Shown piece after piece: positions 25,482-34,135 of a stretch of 49,509 nucleotides of DNA. Source of the stretch: Thermoflexus sp. (GTDB lineage Bacteria > Chloroflexota > Anaerolineae > Thermoflexales > Thermoflexaceae). The notes under the pieces were generated by a model. That model had not been told where the DNA came from. It did no database searches and was given only the letters and a program-made list of their open reading frames with translations. Made by a program: the position numbers and the translations under genes. Position 1 is the stretch's first letter; each line of letters opens with the position of its first letter. The stretch lies in the NCBI RefSeq assembly GCF_034432235.1, contig NZ_DAOUCJ010000044.1:1-49509 (forward strand). The letters are read 5' to 3'.

Positions 25482-27359
25482 ATGGCCGAAACGCTATTTG
25501 CGGGACGATATCGCATTCTGAGCACGCTGGAGCGCAGCGGGTCTGCCGTGGTTTATCGGGCGTTCGACACGGTCCTCCCGCGCACGGTGGCCATTAAGGT
25601 CCTCCGCAGCGATCGCCTGCAGGATCCGGCGCTGCGCCAGCGGCTGGAGGCCGAGGCTCGTCTGCTGGCCAGCCTATCCCACCCGAACCTGGTGACCGTA
25701 TATGATTTCGGCTGGGAGAACGGCCAGCCTTACTGGGTGATGGAGTATGTGGACGGCTGGGATCTCAAAACCCTGATCCGCCACAGCGCTCCCCTCCCGG
25801 TGGAGCGAGCGCTGGAACTCTTTCTCCAGATCTGCGCCGGGGTGGGTTACGCTCACCGGAACAATATCGTGCACGGCAATCTCAAGCCCCAGAACGTCCT
25901 GGTATCCCGGTCCGGCGAGGTCAAGGTGGTGGACTTCGGCATCGCGGCCCTCCGGTGGTCCCGGGATCCCGATCGAACGACCTGGGCTACCCCGCAGTAT
26001 CTCTCTCCGGAGCAGGCCGCCGGCCAGCCGCCCACCCCGGCCTCCGACGTCTACAGTCTGGGCCTCATTCTTTATGAAATGCTCACAGGGCGTCTTCCTT
26101 TCGAGGCTTCCACTCCCGCTGAATGGCTTCAAGCCCATCGGACGCAGGTCCCTCCTTCTCCGAAAACTTTCCAGCCGACGCTGCCGGACGATCTCATTGC
26201 GATCCTCCTCACCTGTCTGGAAAAGGAGCCCGCCCGGCGCTACCGGAACGCGGATCAGCTGGCCCGGGTGCTGCTTCAGCATCATCCGATGCCATCCCCG
26301 ATGGGCCTCCCGGAGCAGCCGGCTGAGCGGACCATCCCGGACGTTTCCCCGCCGGCTCCGGCCCATCCCTCGTCAACAGCCCCTGCTTTCCCAGAGGAAC
26401 GGGACTGGATAGTCTGGCTCCTGGGGGCGCTGGCGGCGCTGGCTGTCCTGGGCTTGATCCCCCTCTGGTTGCTGGTCTACCGGGCGTGGCTGGGCGGCTC
26501 AGCGGGCCTTCCGACCCCCACTCCGCCGCCGACCATCGCGCCGACCATCCAGGTTCCCGATCTCCGGGGATTGCCCATCGTCGATGCGCAGGCGCGGGCG
26601 ATGGGGCTCGGATTGGGGCTTTCGGTTATCCGCGAGGTGGAAAATCCTCAGCAGCCTGCAGGCGTGGTGATCGCCCAGGAGCCTCCTCCAGGGGCGACGC
26701 TGCACCCGGGCGAAACCATCCAGGTCACGGTCAACCGTGGTGCACCGGTCTTCCCGGTCGTCAACGTCCTGGGATATACCCTGGACGAGAACATCCTGAA
26801 CGGCCTGCGCTCATATGGATGGGATGTGCGGGTGGAACGGGTGTGGAGCCCAGAACCTCCCGGGCGGATCCTGGCTCAGATCCCTCCGCCCGGGGCCCTT
26901 CTGGGCGTGGGCCAGCCTCTCACGTTGACGGTGAGCGCGGGGACACGGGTCGAGATCGGGGCGAACTTCGCCAACTGGGTGGTGCTGGATGCCGTGGACC
27001 TGCCCCAGCGGGATTTCCGGCCTGGGGAAACCGTTGTCGCCACCCTGGAGTGGCGCTCCCTGCAACGGGTGGATCAGCCGCTGGTGATCTTCGTCCATCT
27101 GATCGGCCCGAACGGCCAGCTGATCGCCCAGCGGGATGCCCAACCGAACCCCCCTATCCCAGCCTGGCAGCCGGGGCAGATCGTGCGGGATCCGCTGGCC
27201 CTGCCCATCCCGGGTGGGGCTCCGCCTGGGATCTATCAGCTCCGAACCGGTCTCTACCCGGAGGGCAATCCGGCCGCCCGGGTGGTCGTCTTGACCCCCG
27301 GGTATTCCAGCGCGGTCAACAACAGCGTGCTGATCAGCGAGCTGACCGTGCGGCCATGA
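25482..27359 (+). CDS. PASTA-domain Ser/Thr kinase homologue, probably a pseudokinase
   Basis: A 625-residue membrane protein. Residues 8-270 form a Hanks-type kinase domain. The VAIK lysine, DFG (VVDFGIA) and SPEQ are kept, but the catalytic loop reads HGNLKPQN (131-138), so the HRD aspartate is Asn133. The glycine loop is LERSGSAVVY, with three of its four glycines replaced. It should therefore bind nucleotide weakly and phosphorylate poorly or not at all. One transmembrane helix (about 307-335) leads to two PASTA repeats (about 354-487), which in PknB-type kinases bind peptidoglycan fragments. A further beta-rich domain of about 130 residues follows. The ATG at 25482 follows GAGGA. A role in sensing cell wall state is inferred. 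Confidence 0.9.
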   Translation: MAETLFAGRYRILSTLERSGSAVVYRAFDTVLPRTVAIKVLRSDRLQDPALRQRLEAEARLLASLSHPNLVTVYDFGWENGQPYWVMEYVDGWDLKTLIRHSAPLPVERALELFLQICAGVGYAHRNNIVHGNLKPQNVLVSRSGEVKVVDFGIAALRWSRDPDRTTWATPQYLSPEQAAGQPPTPASDVYSLGLILYEMLTGRLPFEASTPAEWLQAHRTQVPPSPKTFQPTLPDDLIAILLTCLEKEPARRYRNADQLARVLLQHHPMPSPMGLPEQPAERTIPDVSPPAPAHPSSTAPAFPEERDWIVWLLGALAALAVLGLIPLWLLVYRAWLGGSAGLPTPTPPPTIAPTIQVPDLRGLPIVDAQARAMGLGLGLSVIREVENPQQPAGVVIAQEPPPGATLHPGETIQVTVNRGAPVFPVVNVLGYTLDENILNGLRSYGWDVRVERVWSPEPPGRILAQIPPPGALLGVGQPLTLTVSAGTRVEIGANFANWVVLDAVDLPQRDFRPGETVVATLEWRSLQRVDQPLVIFVHLIGPNGQLIAQRDAQPNPPIPAWQPGQIVRDPLALPIPGGAPPGIYQLRTGLYPEGNPAARVVVLTPGYSSAVNNSVLISELTVRP

Positions 27360-27513
27360 GGGAGGCAGAGGTAACGCCGCCGACCTCGGGATCGCGGCTC
27401 TATCGAGCGGTCACTCCGCTCAGGGCGGGAGAAGTTTCCCGCAGGCCTCCGCTGGACGGCCGCGGAGGGCTGTTGAGCCGTTCGAACCATTCGGGAGCGA
27501 GGGACACGGAGGA

Positions 27514-29328
27514 TCATTCCCCTGTCCCCACCTTGAAGATGGCCTGCCAGGGCTGATAACGGGTGAACACTCGATCCTCATACAGGATCCGCCCATCCTT
27601 CTCGACTTTCCGCTTGACCAGCACATCGGCCCCATCGACCGCCCAATCCACCTGGACGATCTTCCCTTTCGGCAAAGTGGGATCTTCCTCGTAGATAGGA
27701 GGGCCATGGGGGACGATGTTGGAAACGAAGGGGCCTTCCACCGTCACCTTTCGCCCATCGTTCGCGCCGTAGATCTTGAAGGTTAACGTCCCCGCTTCCG
27801 GATCGACTTCCGCCACAATCAGGATCGGCGTCTGGCGATCGTTCCGGAACTTGAAATCCGCATAAGGGGAGAAGATAGCGGCGTCGAGCCCGGGCCCAAA
27901 GGTTCGCTCATACCATCCTACCCGATAGGCATGAGGCCAGCGCTCCTCGATGGGGAAGCCTCCGAAGAAGGCGGCCCGGAACAAGGTGGTGGAGACCTGG
28001 CAAAGCCCCCCGCCCACCCCTCGAACGGTCCGCCCATTGAAGATGATCAGCGCCTCTTCGAACCCGGTGTCCACGCTGACATCCCCCAGGTGGGCATTGA
28101 AGGAGAACACCTCGCCGGGTGGAACCACCACGCCGTGCATCCGGGAGGCCCCGAGGGTGATGTTCCGCACCCGCGGGGGAGGGGAGCCTTTGAAGCTGGT
28201 GGTCGCCGCAGCGAGGCGCTCTGTGATCCCGATCGCCTCCGCGGTCACCGTTTCCGGATAGCGCGGGGGGACCAGCGTCAGGGCGATCGGGACCTCCCGG
28301 GTCGGCCCAGAAAGGCTTTCCCGGATGCGGGCCACGGTGGTTGTGATCTCCACCCGATAGCCCCATCGGGAAGGCGCGATGGGAACCAGTCGCCGTTGCG
28401 CTTCATCGAAGACGAACCGGGCATCCACTGGGTCTGCGCGGAGCGTCTGAGTGATCGGGGTCAGCCATTCCAGCAGGCGGGCTTCCTCCAGCCGGGCCTC
28501 CAGATGCGGCGCCGGGGCATCCACCCGGACCACGGTGATCATCCGGGCCAGATCCGCGGGGGAGAGCTCCCAGGGGCCGGCTTCTGGAAGGGGAAGGGGA
28601 ACTGTAAGGGTTTCGGTGGGCACGAGGAGGCGAATCGGCGCCTGGAGCCACTGGCTCAACTGTGTCCGCGCTGGCTCCACCCCGGTCACCGCAGGGGACA
28701 CAGTCTCCACCGGCAGGTCGATGATCTGAGGCTGCAGGGTGGACAACGCCTCCAGGAGGCGTGCCTGAAGCGCCGCCTGGTTCAGGCGGGCTCCGGCCTC
28801 TGCCGGGTGAACGATCACCCGATCCCCCCGGATCTCCAGGAAGGCATCCCGGGGAGGGCGATCTAGGATCTCCGCGATCGCGGCGAGTCGTTCCTCCAGG
28901 AGCGCGGCGTCGACTTCCACCCGCGGGGACACCGTCCGGCCGAACCACCAGATCCAGAACCGATCGAGTCCGTTGGCAAGGCCTCTCCCGCGGCCGGCCC
29001 GCATGGCTTCCTGGAGAGTCCCCGGGATGTCCACGTGAGCCCCCAGGTCGGCCATGGAAAGCGCCTGCTCAAATCCCGGCCCCCGGAGGGTGAAAAGGGG
29101 GCGCCGGGGATCGGGCAGCGTGGCCTCCCACCGGGCCCGGGCTTCCGCTTCGGTCAACCCCCCCACGTCCACGCCGCCGATGAAAACCCCTGGCCAGATC
29201 CGGTCGGCATAGATCCACTCCAGGGCACCAGCCGTCAGAAGTCCAAGCCCGGCCATGAAGAGCAGGAGGGCCGGGATATAAGAGAGCGTCCATCGGGTGG
29301 AGCGGATCGAGGTCGCTTCGCCAGCCAT
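27514..29328 (-). CDS. VanW family protein with peptidoglycan-binding-type repeats
   Basis: A 604-residue protein. A basic N-terminus is followed by one transmembrane helix (about 17-40). Next come two repeated domains like the PG-binding_4 domains found beside VanW (starting GVFIGGVDVGGLT). The VanW domain (about 370-510) contains PPGEVFSFN, GGGLCQVSTTLFRAAF and HAYRVGWYE. A short G5-like beta region (FKIYGANDGRKVTVEG) ends it. VanW proteins occur with vancomycin resistance clusters but their biochemical role is unknown; an L,D-transpeptidase or wall-binding link has been suggested for relatives. Its ATG directly abuts the stop of the Nudix gene, so the two are cotranscribed. Confidence 0.9.
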   Translation of the reverse strand: MAGEATSIRSTRWTLSYIPALLLFMAGLGLLTAGALEWIYADRIWPGVFIGGVDVGGLTEAEARARWEATLPDPRRPLFTLRGPGFEQALSMADLGAHVDIPGTLQEAMRAGRGRGLANGLDRFWIWWFGRTVSPRVEVDAALLEERLAAIAEILDRPPRDAFLEIRGDRVIVHPAEAGARLNQAALQARLLEALSTLQPQIIDLPVETVSPAVTGVEPARTQLSQWLQAPIRLLVPTETLTVPLPLPEAGPWELSPADLARMITVVRVDAPAPHLEARLEEARLLEWLTPITQTLRADPVDARFVFDEAQRRLVPIAPSRWGYRVEITTTVARIRESLSGPTREVPIALTLVPPRYPETVTAEAIGITERLAAATTSFKGSPPPRVRNITLGASRMHGVVVPPGEVFSFNAHLGDVSVDTGFEEALIIFNGRTVRGVGGGLCQVSTTLFRAAFFGGFPIEERWPHAYRVGWYERTFGPGLDAAIFSPYADFKFRNDRQTPILIVAEVDPEAGTLTFKIYGANDGRKVTVEGPFVSNIVPHGPPIYEEDPTLPKGKIVQVDWAVDGADVLVKRKVEKDGRILYEDRVFTRYQPWQAIFKVGTGE

Positions 29329-29877
29329 TCATTTCCCTCCCAGACGGCGGGCAGCCCAGGTCAGGGCCACGATGCTCTTCGCATCCCGCAGGCGGCCTTC
29401 CTCGATCGCCTCCCAGATCTCCGACCAGGACATGGAGGTCACGCTGAGCGCCTCATCGGACTCCGGCCGTGCGGGGCCAGGCATCAGATCGCAGGCCATG
29501 AAGAGGATGATCTCCTCGGTACTGTAACCGGGGGTGGGCCAGATCGTTCCCAGCCGTTCCCAGCGGGCAGCCTGATAGCCGGTTTCCTCCTCCAGCTCCC
29601 GACGGGCACATGCCAGGGGATCCTCTCCAGGCTCCAGAGTACCCGCTGGGATCTCCAGAGAAACCTGACCAACCGCGTAGCGGAACTGACGCACGAACAC
29701 CACCTGTCCATCAGTCAAGACGGGGACGATGGCCACGGCCCCGCGGTGCTCCACGATCTCCCGCAGCGCCGTCCCCCCTGAGGGCAGGCGAACCGTATCC
29801 ACCCGCAGGTTCAGGATGCGGCCCTCATAGACCCGCCGGCTTTCCAGCGGAATCTCCGCCATGACAGGATCCAGCAT
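29329..29877 (-). CDS. Nudix hydrolase, ADP-ribose pyrophosphatase-like
   Basis: A 182-residue protein with a complete Nudix box, GX5EX7REUXEEXGU, from Gly79 to Gly100 (ends in RELEEETG). The sequence around it resembles NudF/ADP-ribose pyrophosphatases: a VEHRGAVAIVPV strand and RQFRYAVG before the box, PTPGYSTE after it. It would cleave ADP-ribose or a related nucleoside diphosphate-X in the cytoplasm. The ATG at 29877 sits 5 bases after GTGGAGGT; a longer frame upstream has no homology. The VanW gene begins at the base following its stop. A gap of 157 bases separates it from the upstream LysM gene. Confidence 0.92.
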   Translation of the reverse strand: MLDPVMAEIPLESRRVYEGRILNLRVDTVRLPSGGTALREIVEHRGAVAIVPVLTDGQVVFVRQFRYAVGQVSLEIPAGTLEPGEDPLACARRELEEETGYQAARWERLGTIWPTPGYSTEEIILFMACDLMPGPARPESDEALSVTSMSWSEIWEAIEEGRLRDAKSIVALTWAARRLGGK

Positions 29878-30034
29878 AAAGACCTCCACCGGGATCACCG
29901 ATACGGTTTCCGGCCTGATGGCGGACCGGGCGCTGGGGGCGGTGGCCCCTTCCTGCCAGGTTTCCCCTCGAGGCGCACATGGCCTGCGGGATGAGATTTT
30001 CATGGGCAGTCGAGGCCACCTTCCGGGCATGGAA

Positions 30035-30646
30035 TCACGGGCTCGGGATGATCAGACGCTGCCCTGGATAGATCGCGTTCGGGTTCGTGATCCCGTTGCG
30101 AGCTGCGATCACTGTCCAGAGCATGTTAAACTTCAAACCGATGCGGAACAGGTTGTCCCCGGGTTGCACGATGTAGACTCGCTCGCCGCCGGCAGGAGTG
30201 GGAGCAGGTGCCCCCGCCGTGGGAATCACCAGCCGCTGGCCAGGCACGATGAAATCCGGATTGATGAGATCATTGGCCCGGACGATGGCCTCCACAGTGG
30301 TCCCATAGCGAAGGGCAATACGGAAGAGAGTCTCCCCGGGCTGGACCACGTGGGTGATCCCCGATGGAGGGGCGGAGGTTGGCGCCGGGACGACAGCGGG
30401 CATCGTCGGCGTCGGGAGCGGGGAGAGGAACGGCGTCGGCGTAGGAGCGCCCTGCGGAAACACCGGAAGCGGCGTCCAGGTGGGAGTGGGCAGCAAGGTT
30501 GGCGTCGGCTGGCCCAGGAGCAATCCCTGGGGTGTGGCCGTGGGCGCAGGACCGGAACGGGAGCGCATGGGGCGACACCCGGTCAGGAGGATCAGGAAGA
30601 TCAGGCCCAGCCAGGGCAGCGCGTGGATCCATCGATTACGAACCAT
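30035..30646 (-). CDS. LysM-domain lipoprotein
   Basis: A 203-residue surface protein. The signal peptide ends in the lipobox LLTGC (Cys24). A long Pro/Thr-rich spacer (about 30-95) follows, then two LysM domains (about 98-142 and 156-201) with the typical VQPGETLFRIA and VQPGDNLFRIG openings and PGQRL endings. LysM modules bind N-acetylglucosamine-containing glycans such as peptidoglycan. No catalytic domain is present, so it may be a wall anchor or adaptor. The ATG at 30646 follows a perfect AGGAGGT. The same frame is open further upstream but without a ribosome site. Confidence 0.92.
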   Translation of the reverse strand: MVRNRWIHALPWLGLIFLILLTGCRPMRSRSGPAPTATPQGLLLGQPTPTLLPTPTWTPLPVFPQGAPTPTPFLSPLPTPTMPAVVPAPTSAPPSGITHVVQPGETLFRIALRYGTTVEAIVRANDLINPDFIVPGQRLVIPTAGAPAPTPAGGERVYIVQPGDNLFRIGLKFNMLWTVIAARNGITNPNAIYPGQRLIIPSP

Positions 30647-30707
30647 GGGCACCTCCTGCGAGCATCCATCGCTCAGAGGACGGTTTTCCATCCTTCCGAA
30701 CAGGTAA

Positions 30708-30941
30708 TCAAAGACTAACACAAGGGAAGCCAGAGAGCAAGAGATCTGGCTTTTGTCGATCCTCAAAGATCTCCCAGCTGTGGGAGCTTTCCCCTCGATC
30801 ATCCGACGGCTTCGGCCGGAGCTTTTGCGGGAGCCGCATCATCTCCCCGCGTTCCAGAAAATCCTCACCGTTCCTCAGAGGGACCATCCGAATCGCAAAG
30901 GAAAGAGAGAATTCCCTTCCTGAATGTTCAGAGCCATGCAT
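30708..30941 (-). CDS. Doubtful small open frame (77 codons)
   Basis: The 436-base gap 30647-31082 between the divergent LysM and rmlC-like genes has no recognisable gene. This frame is its only long one. The predicted product is polar, with no known motif, and its third positions are less GC-rich than the neighbours', so it is probably not coding. It is recorded because an internal ATG with a MVPLRNGEDFL start could make a smaller peptide. Confidence 0.15.
   Translation of the reverse strand: MHGSEHSGREFSLSFAIRMVPLRNGEDFLERGEMMRLPQKLRPKPSDDRGESSHSWEIFEDRQKPDLLLSGFPCVSL
30727..30754 (+). terminator. Terminator-like hairpin in the gap 30647-31082
   Basis: AAGCCAGA and TCTGGCTT form an 8-bp stem with a 10-base loop, running into TTTT on the plus strand. 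No plus-strand gene ends nearby, so it may be a transcription barrier or chance. Confidence 0.3.
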
Positions 30942-31082
30942 GCACAGCCCCGGATTCAGGGCTTACGCGCCATCCGGCTTAGAATGGAAAGGGGCGAGAC
31001 GCTAGAGCGTATATCCAGAGTCCGTGCGCTTACGCCCTCCCATCCATCGGGTTGCGGGATTCTATCTCGGCAGGAGGTAGCG

Positions 31083-31544
31083 ATGATCGCCGGCGTGGAG
31101 CTCAAGGAACTGATCACCCATGTGGATGAGCGGGGGTTCTTTCGGGAGATCCTGCGAGTCACCGACCCTATCTTCACCGAGGGGTTCGCGCAATGGAGCC
31201 ACTCGTTGATGTATCCCGGTGTGATCAAGGCATGGCACATCCACTGGAAGCAGACCGACTGGTGGTATGTGGCGATCGGGACGCTGAAGGTGGCCCTGCA
31301 TGATCTCCGGCCGGATTCGCCAACGTATCGGCAGACGATGGAGCTCTACCTGGGCGATCATGCGCCACCACGGGTATTGAAGATCCCGCCCGGCGTGGCC
31401 CATGGGTGCAAGGTGATCAGCCCCACGCCGGTGCACCTCTTTTACATCACCTCCAGGACCTATGATCCCGACGACGAAGGGCGCATTCCCCATAATGATC
31501 CGACGATCGGCTATGACTGGCTGGCGCCGCCGCCGATCCGATAA
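31083..31544 (+). CDS. dTDP-4-dehydrorhamnose 3,5-epimerase-like cupin
   Basis: A 153-residue cupin of the RmlC family, which epimerises dTDP-4-keto-6-deoxyglucose at C3 and C5. It begins GVELKELITHVDERGFFREI, and has AWHIHWKQTDWW and PPGVAHGCKV, corresponding to the RmlC catalytic-histidine and barrel motifs. It is shorter than canonical RmlC (about 180 residues) and may be one of the related sugar-modifying or non-catalytic cupins. The ATG at 31083 follows GCAGGAGGTAGCG. rfbD lies 10 kb away, so no rml operon is formed. Confidence 0.8.
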   Translation: MIAGVELKELITHVDERGFFREILRVTDPIFTEGFAQWSHSLMYPGVIKAWHIHWKQTDWWYVAIGTLKVALHDLRPDSPTYRQTMELYLGDHAPPRVLKIPPGVAHGCKVISPTPVHLFYITSRTYDPDDEGRIPHNDPTIGYDWLAPPPIR

Positions 31545-31710
31545 CGTCTTCCTAAGGGTTGGAGGAGAAGCCCCTCCTGCCGGGAGTTCCCTGCCGTGAC
31601 CGGCGGAAGCTGCTTCAGCGATGATATCCACAGCGACGGAAAGGTGAACACGGGAAGGGATGGGGCCCTGGAAAACCGATTCCCCATTCATCTCATCCGA
31701 TTCGTTCCAT

Positions 31711-32247
31711 ATGCCACAACGGAACCTGGTGATCACCGGTTTTGTGGGGACTGGGAAAACAACGATCGGTCGGCAGCTCGCGGCCCGACTGGGATGGCCG
31801 TTCCTGGACTTCGATGAGGAGATCGTCCGACGGACCGGGCGATCGATCCCGGAGATCTTTGAGCGCGATGGCGAGGAGGCGTTCCGTGCGATGGAGGCGG
31901 CCCTCTGCCAGGAATGGTCCCATCCCCGGGGATGGGTGCTGGCTACCGGCGGGGGCACATGCATAAGCCCGACCAATCGGGCCGCCTTGGAGGCAGGAGG
32001 CTATTTGTTCTTTCTGTATGCCGATCTGGAGGAAATCGCCCGCCGGCTGACAGGAGCGGTTGATCGACCGCTCCTTCGCCTTCGCCCTGGGGAAACCCTC
32101 GTGGAACGCCTGAGGAGCCTCTGGAAGGCCCGGGAAGACGCTTACCGGGAGATTCCCCACTGGGTAGATACGACGGGGCGCTCCCCCGATGCGGTGGTCG
32201 AGGAGATCCTCCAACGCTACAGGTCACTCGAGAGGGAAGGGAAATGA
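31711..32247 (+). CDS. aroK: Shikimate kinase
   Basis: A 178-residue P-loop kinase that phosphorylates shikimate at the 3-hydroxyl. Walker A is GFVGTGKTT (10-18), the shikimate-binding DFDEEI follows, then ATGGGT and the lid segment VDRPLL. The start at 31711 fits the family's usual distance from start to P-loop but has no clear ribosome site. An in-frame ATG at 31660 behind GGGAAGG would add 17 residues without homology. Its stop overlaps the start of the ABC ATPase by four bases (ATGA), so translation is coupled. Confidence 0.93.
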   Translation: MPQRNLVITGFVGTGKTTIGRQLAARLGWPFLDFDEEIVRRTGRSIPEIFERDGEEAFRAMEAALCQEWSHPRGWVLATGGGTCISPTNRAALEAGGYLFFLYADLEEIARRLTGAVDRPLLRLRPGETLVERLRSLWKAREDAYREIPHWVDTTGRSPDAVVEEILQRYRSLEREGK

Positions 32248-33170
32248 TTCGCGTCGAGAATCTGACCAAACATTATGATGGGATCCTGGCCCTGGACGGG
32301 CTGACCCTGGAGGTCCATGCCGGAGAATTGCTCGTCCTCCTGGGTCCTAACGGCGCCGGCAAAACCACCACCCTTCGCCTCCTCATGGGATTGATTTCTC
32401 CAACATCTGGGGGGATCTGGATCGCCGGGGAGCCCATGACCCCAGAATCTCACGGGCTGCGCCGTCGGATTGGGTATCTACCGGAAAACCCGGGCTTCTG
32501 GGAGCGCCTCCCGGTGTGGAAGAACCTGGAGATCTATGCGCGCCTGTATGAGGTCCCCGCCCCTCGCTCCCGGGTCATGGAGCTTCTGGAACAGTTCGAT
32601 CTGGCGGATCGGGCCCGGGATCCGGTGGCTACCCTTTCTAAAGGGATGCGTCAGCGCCTGGCCCTGGCTCGGGCTCTGATTCACGATCCGCCGATCCTCC
32701 TGCTGGATGAGCCCACTGCGGGCCTGGATCCGGAAGCCGCCCTGGGGGTCCGGGAGCTATTGCGTTCATGGAAAGGCCAGGGGCGAACGATCCTCCTGTG
32801 CACCCATGACCTGGAGGAAGCCGAGCGCCTGGGGGATCGGGTGGCGATCCTGCGCACCCGTTTGCTGGCCCTGGACACCCCCGATCGGCTGCGGGCCCAG
32901 CGGTTTGGGGAGATGGTCGCGATCGAGATCGATGGGGACCCCACGCCTTATCTGGCTCGGGTCCAGGAGCAACCCGGAGTGATCCAGGCGGTCCTCCAGA
33001 ACGGCCGCTTGGAGATCCAGGTCAGGGACCTGCGGAAAGTGACCCCGGAGTTGGTCCGCCGCCTGGTGGAGGCGGGGGCGCCGATCCTAAGCGTGACGCC
33101 TGTAAAAGCCTCGCTGGAGGAGCTCTATTTGCGGATCATCCGGGAGAGCAGCGGGTCTGCGGAATCCTAA
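32244..33170 (+). CDS. ABC transporter ATP-binding protein
   Basis: A 308-residue ABC ATPase. Walker A is GPNGAGKTT (34-42), the signature reads LSKGM, Walker B is ILLLDEP and the switch histidine lies in CTHDLEE. The sequence after residue 215 is an accessory domain like that of the DrrA/CcmA/NatA export group. Its natural partner would be an ABC-2 permease, but none lies downstream; the next gene runs the other way. It is coupled to aroK by a four-base overlap, a pairing with no obvious logic. The substrate is unknown. Confidence 0.92.
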   Translation: MIRVENLTKHYDGILALDGLTLEVHAGELLVLLGPNGAGKTTTLRLLMGLISPTSGGIWIAGEPMTPESHGLRRRIGYLPENPGFWERLPVWKNLEIYARLYEVPAPRSRVMELLEQFDLADRARDPVATLSKGMRQRLALARALIHDPPILLLDEPTAGLDPEAALGVRELLRSWKGQGRTILLCTHDLEEAERLGDRVAILRTRLLALDTPDRLRAQRFGEMVAIEIDGDPTPYLARVQEQPGVIQAVLQNGRLEIQVRDLRKVTPELVRRLVEAGAPILSVTPVKASLEELYLRIIRESSGSAES

Positions 33171-33212
33171 AGGCGAGGCCGGCTTCGAAAACCCAATGCC
33201 CCACCACTCCCC

Positions 33213-34133
33213 TTAAGGCCAGATCCGGAAAGATGAGAAGGCCTCCGCCTGGCGAAGGCCATCTGAGGCCATCCCATGGACTTCCACCAGCGTTCCGGAT
33301 GGAAAGGCGCCCACTGGGAAATGCACAACCGCCTTGCCGGTTTCATCCGTCTCCAGAAGCCATGGGCCCTGGCCGGTGATCTGAATGCGGACCCGGGCCC
33401 GGAAGACGGGCTGGCCATTTTCCTCGGCCACGAATACCGTGATCGTCTGCCAATCGCCAGACGCCAGGACCGGGCGGTGCACGGCGATATAGATCCGGAG
33501 AGGAGATGGCGTCTGGAAGATGCGAGCAGGAACCCGCGGGTTGAATCCCCGGATGTGTGCATAGGATTCCCCCAGATTCATCGGCCGCACGGCCTGCTCC
33601 ACTGGATCCCATTCCACTTTCATCCGCTGGAAGATCTGAACCATCCGCCCGTTTTCAACCGACGGCTCCGAGATCGGATTGCCCATGATCGGTGCGCCAC
33701 CATGTCGTAACCAGAAGGCGAGGAACATCCCGCTCACCGTGTGCCCGGTCTCCGGGACATACCGCCGGAATGGCCGGCCCAGCGGGATCCGCTGCGGGGG
33801 GATCGGTGGGGTGCCCAGACCCAAGGCTTCGGCGATGGGAAGCAACCGCACCGCCTGATCCGGAGGCGCCAGGGGGTCCCGGCGCAAGCATGCATACTGG
33901 AAGCACTGGATCTCATAAGGGGGCTCCGGGATGGCGGGGGTGATCGGGTAACCGAAGAAGTTCACCCCGCCATGGGCCTCAAAGAACCCCAGAAAGGGCT
34001 CCCGGACCGTATAGCCGGTCTCTGGGAAAAACCGCTCCCCCGTTCCCTGGGCCAATCGTCCCCCGGGAACTCCCAGCGCCAGGAGCATTGCCCCGAGTAT
34101 GGCATATGCCGGGAATCGAGAGGATCGGTTCAC
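33213..34133 (-). CDS. Secreted protein with two FPETG repeats and an Ig-like domain
   Basis: A 306-residue exported protein. An N-terminal signal peptide probably ends near AQG (about residue 30). Two copies of a short module follow, the first with FFPETGYTVREPFLGFF and HGGVNFFGYPI, the second with VPETGHTVSGMFLAFW and HGGAPIMGNPI. Such modules are frequent in Chloroflexota extracellular proteins; their ligand is unknown. The C-terminal 100 residues look like an Ig-like beta-sandwich (RIYIAVHRPVLASGDWQTITV, carboxypeptidase-regulatory type). The start is GTG at 34133, two bases after the stop of the upstream aldolase-like gene, with GGAG inside that gene's end. Confidence 0.75.
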   Translation of the reverse strand: MNRSSRFPAYAILGAMLLALGVPGGRLAQGTGERFFPETGYTVREPFLGFFEAHGGVNFFGYPITPAIPEPPYEIQCFQYACLRRDPLAPPDQAVRLLPIAEALGLGTPPIPPQRIPLGRPFRRYVPETGHTVSGMFLAFWLRHGGAPIMGNPISEPSVENGRMVQIFQRMKVEWDPVEQAVRPMNLGESYAHIRGFNPRVPARIFQTPSPLRIYIAVHRPVLASGDWQTITVFVAEENGQPVFRARVRIQITGQGPWLLETDETGKAVVHFPVGAFPSGTLVEVHGMASDGLRQAEAFSSFRIWP

Positions 34134-34135
34134 TT

